Below are positions 58,661 to 64,000 of a stretch of 64,000 nt of DNA, piece by piece; within the stretch, counting starts at the first letter, position 1; each line of letters starts with the position of its first letter. The position numbers were made by a program, and so were the translations under genes. Location of the stretch: NCBI GenBank assembly GCA_902729315.2, contig LR746265.1, positions 5,002,892 to 5,066,891 on the forward strand, written 5' to 3'. The notes below the pieces were generated by a model. That model saw nothing but the letters and a program-made list of their open reading frames with translations, ran no database searches and was not told the origin of the DNA. Source of the stretch: Spirodela intermedia (taxonomy: Eukaryota; Streptophyta; Magnoliopsida; Alismatales; Araceae).

Positions 58661-61600
58661 TTTTCCATCTATTTTTCTGTTGCTTGTCAGACTAACACTA
58701 CGGCCATCGAGAAATGTAAACTAAGAAGATCAACACAACCGAAGACCAAAGTGGGCTAAATGATAACTAAGAGCGGCACAGCCATCCGTAGACCGCAGTA
58801 TGGGACAGTCTTACCATTTTTTTGTGTTACGATTGAGAATCTAATTCGAAAGTACTTGTATTAAGCAGTTAGAATGAAACAGTACTTGTATCAATCATAC
58901 CATATTTTTTGTTTAGTGAAGCAGAGCAACTACTTAAGGGCACTTAACCCTTCCCACATTTATTATGCAGTTTGTATAACGAAAACTTAAGCTTGAGCTT
59001 CCAATGAAAATACACTTGCATTTAAAATCATGTGAACTCTTAGTTTTGTGTACCAACAAATTTTTATGATTCAACTTGAGATTAGGTTGGTGCTCATTGA
59101 GTTGCCCCCCTAGCCCCTTCAATCTAGACGTGTTTCTAATAAACACTGGGGGTGGACTTGAGCAATGAAATGTAGTCTACAGTATACAACATTGAGCTAT
59201 TAAAACCTAGGGATGAGGTCCTTAAAGAGTTACGTAGGTCAGATAGCCTGAACCATTATAAATCCAAGTTCCATGAGTCATAAATCTAAATGTCTAAGAG
59301 CTGAAATGAAAAAGACTAATTCATCTCTGCTCTTAGTTCCTCTTGCCACCATAAAGCCAACACAACTCATGTCATAAATATTTTGCTATTTGTTCAGAAT
59401 GTAAAAAAATTTATGCATTTTAAAAGTAATTGCAAGAGTGAAAGAGTGAAAGAGTGAAAATAAAAAAACACTTAACTGTCCCTCTTGAATCCTCTTTCAG
59501 CCTTATTAAAAAAGACATACAACTCATATCCTTAATGCTTTGCTACTTTTTTTCAAAACTCAAGTTTTTCTTAGAAGTTATAAACAAATATCCAACTCTA
59601 GGAGCTGAAACAAAAATGGTCAATTAACCCTCTCTTGGTTCTTCTTCCACCCTCCTTAACCCTAAACCAACATATAACTTGTATCCGTCATCTTATTCCA
59701 TCTTGTTCAAAAGTCAATCTTTTTGATGAATTCTAAACGTAGAAAAACGTATCCACTTGACATACCAATGGCTCAACTTATAATGTCTGCTAATTTTTTT
59801 TGGGAGCTTCAAACATCAGAGTATAATATGAGCTTCTTTACCCCCACCAAATGAAACTTTCGATACTTAAAATAATGCAAAAATAGCATCAACTTGGGTT
59901 CATTTGTAAAATATCTTTGTTTGGGTCCATTTAGCCTATTAGGAAAAAAGTCACTAGATACCTTCCTTGACGGAACTATGATAAATCCTAAACCTAAGGT
60001 GACGTGGCCTTAAGTAGGTATTAATCAAAACATTTATAAACCTAACTTATAATTGCTTTTGAGTAAATGTGGAAAGTTAAGGTCGTAACCTCTAGGATTG
60101 GGCCTTCACAGAGGATCACAAATTGATCTATGGTGATGAATCTAGAGAAGACTTTCTAGATCTAGAGAAATCTCGAGAGCTAGGAGTAGAAAATTAGAGA
60201 AAAGTGCACTGATTAGTTATATGAACTAATTAGAACTGAAATCTACGCTATATTCTAATTTCTATGCCTACCTAATGCTGGAATCAAGAGGAGGTTATAC
60301 TGCATGAAGATTGAACACTCACCTTAGGGTCTACGTCACCAACCCTAGGCTCTAATCACCTACAAATGAATGTGCCTCTTCTTCCATGCTAACATCAGAC
60401 TTGCTCTGCACATTCCTCTCTCGACTACTCACAATGTGATGAAGAAATGCTTCACTCATTCAAAGGAAAGGGGAGAGGGATCCCTGAGGGTTTTGTCATG
60501 CAGCCAGCCCTGGTCTAGGACCTCGAAGAATGTCAAAATGGGGCAAGAGAGTTACACTAAATGGCCATGGCATTTTTTGCTTTTTATCCTTCTCAAATCC
60601 AGTGTCATCCACCTATTTTCTCCACTAATTATGTACATTTTTCCAAGCACTCTTATCATATTAGAACTTTGTAGCCTAAATCCAAGATACAAGTCACCAT
60701 AAAAATCAGAAGGCTACTGATCAAGCTTGAAATTTCAGCTATCAAATCAGAATATTTCTCTTTGAGATTTTTTTTGCAAATATATTTTTATGGAGGGCAG
60801 CTTGAATGTTTTCGAGGTAGTTCTCATTACTCCCCTTGTATCTAATAAGTAGTGTAGTAACAAGCAAGCCTCATGATATTTGGAACATCTCAAGAAAATA
60901 TATTCAAAAGAATATGAGATGTGCTGTAATAGTTTGATCCTGATGAGACAATCACATAAATTTATCAATGCACATTTGTTCCTAACGACATAACACAAGA
61001 AATTCAAAATGAAGCACAAAAAATATTTAGGTTTACTCCCCCTAAGAAGATGCATAATTTATCTTGTGTTTGCTGATTTTTCTGACAGATTTTTCAATAT
61101 TTCAAGAAGTTCTCAAGCCAAATCTCTGTCACCAAGATATTTCTGGTTTCTAATTGATCCTCAAATAATCTATAATCTCATATGTCATTTGAAATGTATC
61201 TCACTGAATCTATTTAAAATTTGAACATCAGTATCAATTGATTCATTATCGTAGGAAACTATTCTTCAAATATCAATTGATGTAGAGCATTCAGCAACTA
61301 TGAATTCTCATTTTTTGAAATCACGTTTATTTCTGCTCCCTCTTTTTTTTGGTAATTTGTGCTCTCCCTTATAATGTAAAATAATTAAAGAAAGAGATAT
61401 TAAACTTTAAGAGTGATATATGTATAGTTCTGTAATCTGAAGTTGTAAAGATATTTTGACAAAAGTGCATAATAATGAGGCGTTTAACCTGACCATGATA
61501 TGATCTAGATAAGATTGAAAGTATAGGTTTGATTGAAAGTATGTAGGAGAGATTTGATTTCATCTGTGTAGGATGATGAAAGACTCTAAACTGCAAAAGT

Positions 61601-61980
61601 GATGTGATCGAAATTCTATTCAGTATATATGATTTTTGATTTATGAGAGTAAAAAATATTGGGACCGGTAATAAAAGAAAAACTGAATCGAGTCATTTAT
61701 AAGAATAGGATTTAAAATCTTTGCATTAATTTTACTTCTAAAATAAATTAGATAATTAGTAAGAGAAATTTTTCGAAATAAAGTACTACTGATATCAGGG
61801 GGCAATGACAAAGCCTGAACACGCCAGAAATTTCGCCTAGCTCTCCTCTTCCGCCCTCCGCTCCCCCCGCCCCCCTCCCTCCCCCGGGAGCCCGGATTTA
61901 GGCGGCGCCACCATACCGCTCGCGCCTTTACCGTCCGCGTGGAAACTGGCACACACACCTGCTGTGCATTTTATTCTCAG
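58661..61980. other. AT-rich spacer between the HyPRP duplicates
   Basis: No gene is recognised. A minus-strand stretch around 60.75-61.26 kb contains tcttagggggagtaaacc, a phrase like the end of copia pol and its 3' leader, but no RT or RNase H motif is visible, so it is at most a weak retroelement trace. The rest is AT-rich. Confidence 0.4.
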
Positions 61981-61989
61981 AAATGACGA

Positions 61990-62807
61990 GAACACCGCGT
62001 GGAAGCCCGGTGGCACAGGCTTTCCGCAGAAGCTGAGAAGCCGGGCACCGTACCCGGGGATCCTGACTCTAAGCCCGAGGAGCCTCAATGTAGCATGGTT
62101 ACTGTTAGAGCAATATGTCCAAGATTCCTCAATGTAGCCCTTAGGAACCTCGGGAAACGTGCCAAAACGGTTTCCGGTGTCCCCCCTGAGAACGGGAGCA
62201 CACATACCCAATCTCAAGGGGAAAACAGGGCAGGAGCTTGGTGGAGGTGGTGGTGACGGAGAGGGAGGTGGTGACGACGCAGAGGGAGGTCGTGGCGACG
62301 GAGAAGGAGGTGGTGGTCACGGAGAGGGAGGTGGCGGCGATGGAGAAGGTCGTAGCGACGCAGAGGGAGGTAGTGGCGACGCAGAGGGAGGTGGTGGCGA
62401 AGGAGAAGGGGTTGGAGGCGACAGAGAAGGAGGTGGTGGCGACGGAGAAGGAGGTGGGGGCGACGACGAAGAGGTGGGGGCGAAGGAGAGGGAGGTGGAG
62501 GCGACGGCGAAGGAGAGGGAGGTGGAGGCGACGGCGAAGGAGAGGGAGGTGGAGGTAACGGAGAAGAAGGTGGGGGTGAAGGAGAGGGTGGTGGAGGCGA
62601 CGGAGAAGGAGGTGATGGTGAAGGAGAGGGAGGTGGAGACGACGGAGAAGGAGGTGGGGGCGAAGGAGAGGGAGGTGGTGGCGGCGGAGAGAGTGGAGGT
62701 GGAGAAGGACGCCCAGGCATCTGGGGTCTTCCTTGGGCAGAAACCAAGGTCAACAAGAGAAGGTTCAGGAATACGACTACCGTGACGGCGCTAGCTTTGG
62801 TAGCCAT
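61990..62807 (-). pseudogene. Frameshifted HyPRP with expanded proline tract
   Basis: The ATG at 62807 opens a good signal peptide (MATKASAVTVVVFLN... LVSAQ) and an uninterrupted proline-rich tract of about 85 residues. The frame is lost near 62470, inside the repeats, and ends at 62214 without a cysteine domain. The domain remains downstream in another frame (RLGMCAPVL, LRLLGLRVRIPGYGARLLSF, CGKPVPPGF). Its CC pair, C-X-C pair and final Cys are missing, so it could not form the fold. Start-to-domain distance is about 330 bases longer than in the 57-kb copy, from expansion of the proline-coding repeats. It is the right member of the duplication. The frameshift lies in simple repeats, so an assembly error there is possible, but the decayed cysteine domain is independent evidence of loss. 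Confidence 0.85.
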
Positions 62808-62919
62808 GACGACGTATAGGCCGTGTGTCTATGAACCTCCCGAGAGAAATGTGTGCGAATTTACACCAGCGGAATACTAGAGAGAGTCTGTGTTTCTCAG
62901 GTTCGATTTGGGTACTACG

Positions 62920-62927
62920 TATTTATA
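62920..62927 (-). promoter_or_regulatory. TATA box of the HyPRP pseudogene
   Basis: The minus strand reads TATAAATA, 113 bases before the ATG. It is positionally equivalent to the box at 57635 in the intact duplicate and unchanged in sequence, so the pseudogene may still be transcribed. Confidence 0.7.
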
Positions 62928-63880
62928 GGCAACAGAGAGAAGAGTCGCATTCATGCATACTGCATCTCTAATCCAAGATGTATAGTTCCCGATGCAGACC
63001 TAGATGTTACAATGAACCGACCTCAGCGGACAGGAATGTTCTCTGCGTGAACGTACGTTGCTCCAAGGAGACTGGGTCCTTGGCTCTCAGTGGGTCGGAG
63101 GTGGCTTTCACATTTATAGCATACTGGGGATGTGACTCAGAGTTCCAGCGAGAGCAGTTGACCAACCAACTGGAGCCATCCAAATACGTAGACCGTACAG
63201 AATGGTCGCAGTTAGTGAAACAAGCTACGAGTCTTGATGTTGATTAAACTGGTGACTACCGTAAGTTCCGATCAGCTATTTAATTTCTCCAATCCTCTAT
63301 GTTTACGAGTCTTCATGTTTCAATTTCGATCGCTAAATCTTTTCCCAACTTTGTAGGTATACTAAGGATTCTGTGCAGTTTATCTACAGCATATCTGCCG
63401 ACAAAAAACTTTTTCGTAGACCACGGATCAACATCTGTCTGTGTCAACGACATCAATAATGTAGGCTTCCGGGTTTGAACAGTCTTGTTCTCCGTTTAAC
63501 AACAGGCGTTTGTTGATATGCAGGAGGCCGGTGCAGAAATGTCCGCACCAGATCTTGTGTTGATCATGCTTTATTGTCATTTGAGAGTAGAAGAGAAAAT
63601 ACTGCACATTGCGAAGACATTCTTCCTGAGACACATTTAGGTCAGTTAAATCATTCATGACCGTTTTCCATTCGTCCTAAGCCTAATGACCGTTTAAACA
63701 ATCAAATTTGATATTAAAATGACGGAAGAACCGAGTAGCGGCTGCTCTGCAGCTACAACCCTTGCCATACACGACAGTGTACCGTATTCCACTTCAAGTA
63801 AGCCCTGATAGCAGCCGAATTCTTAGTGTCTCGATCGATATTTCATACACGTCTGGATTTGTAGCTGCGAAACAGCATTG

Positions 63881-64000
63881 CTCAGATTGTCGAATTGAAC
63901 TATATTAGCCTGTAATAAGATTAAATTTACGACTGTTACTAAAAAATTCAGACTCAGGAAATCCACTGGACAGCCGCCTAACGAACTCCGCTCAAGAAAA
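63881..64000. other. Window edge, nothing recognised
   Basis: Short AT-rich end with no feature. Confidence 0.4.

Larger units (their letters stand above)
61990..63880. repeat. Segmental duplication, right copy
   Basis: Counterpart of 57060-58660, with the frameshifted HyPRP and upstream DNA to about 63.88 kb. The upstream DNA is diverged by substitutions and small indels but stays alignable throughout. Confidence 0.8.

Noticed and set aside
60747-61224. copia element on the minus strand from the phrase near 61.03 kb
   Set aside because: No RT, RNase H or LTR signatures were found on either side. Kept only as a weak trace in the spacer entry.
62159-62785. Long glycine/glutamate-rich plus-strand frames (also 57272-57643)
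   Set aside because: They are the antisense of the proline-coding repeats of the HyPRP genes and have no independent start, domain or conservation.
1-64000. CRISPR arrays, bacterial operons or riboswitches
   Set aside because: The window is plant nuclear DNA. None of the repeats has the short regular repeat-spacer form of a CRISPR array.

Overview
This window is nuclear DNA of a seed plant, most likely a flowering plant. The evidence is a class III peroxidase gene with the standard plant four-exon layout, single-exon hybrid proline-rich protein (HyPRP) genes, a DICER-LIKE 1 fragment, plant Ty1/copia and Ty3/gypsy (chromovirus and Athila-like) retrotransposon remains, and a short piece that looks like plastid trnG-UCC. 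The species cannot be named from the sequence. The DNA is AT-rich and gene-poor. Only three genes look intact: one peroxidase and two HyPRPs.

Layout. 1-1.5 kb is AT-rich noncoding DNA. 1.5-6.2 kb is a badly decayed Ty3/gypsy chromovirus (+). 6.3-6.8 kb holds a frameshifted piece of the C-terminal double dsRNA-binding region of DICER-LIKE 1 (+), followed by a GA/CT-rich array of about 95-bp repeats (6.8-7.3 kb) and a possible isolated exon near 7.4-7.56 kb. 10.5-11.8 kb is an apparently intact four-exon class III peroxidase (-). A 324-bp tandem duplication lies at 16.2-16.8 kb. A Ty1/copia element with both LTRs (18.284-22.895 kb) sits inside an older repeat element; an uninterrupted homolog of that host lies in the opposite orientation at about 39.2-41.1 kb. 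23.8-24.7 kb is a broken second peroxidase (+).

28-43 kb is mostly AT-rich repeat DNA. It has four copies of one dispersed repeat forming two inverted pairs, an Athila-like protease fragment (-, 33.5-34.3 kb), in-frame 32-34-residue repeats (38.9-39.2 kb) and a 46-bp pyrimidine-rich minisatellite (40.2-40.6 kb). 43-51 kb is largely unassigned, with an intact HyPRP (-, 46.6-47.0 kb), the possible plastid trnG-UCC fragment (48.77 kb), and a 38-bp near-perfect inverted repeat whose arms lie 6 kb apart (44.93 and 50.96 kb). An Athila-like integrase fragment follows (+, 51.8-52.7 kb).

52.7-56.3 kb has small local duplications. 57.0-63.9 kb is a tandem segmental duplication carrying a HyPRP gene plus at least 1 kb of upstream DNA. 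The first copy (57.07-57.56 kb) is intact. The second (about 61.99-62.81 kb) has a longer proline-rich tract and is frameshifted.

Functionally, the intact genes all encode secreted, probably cell-wall or apoplastic proteins: a haem peroxidase, and HyPRPs with a signal peptide, a proline-rich tract and an eight-cysteine domain. Both families appear here as a working gene plus a decaying duplicate, and most of the rest is retrotransposon debris.
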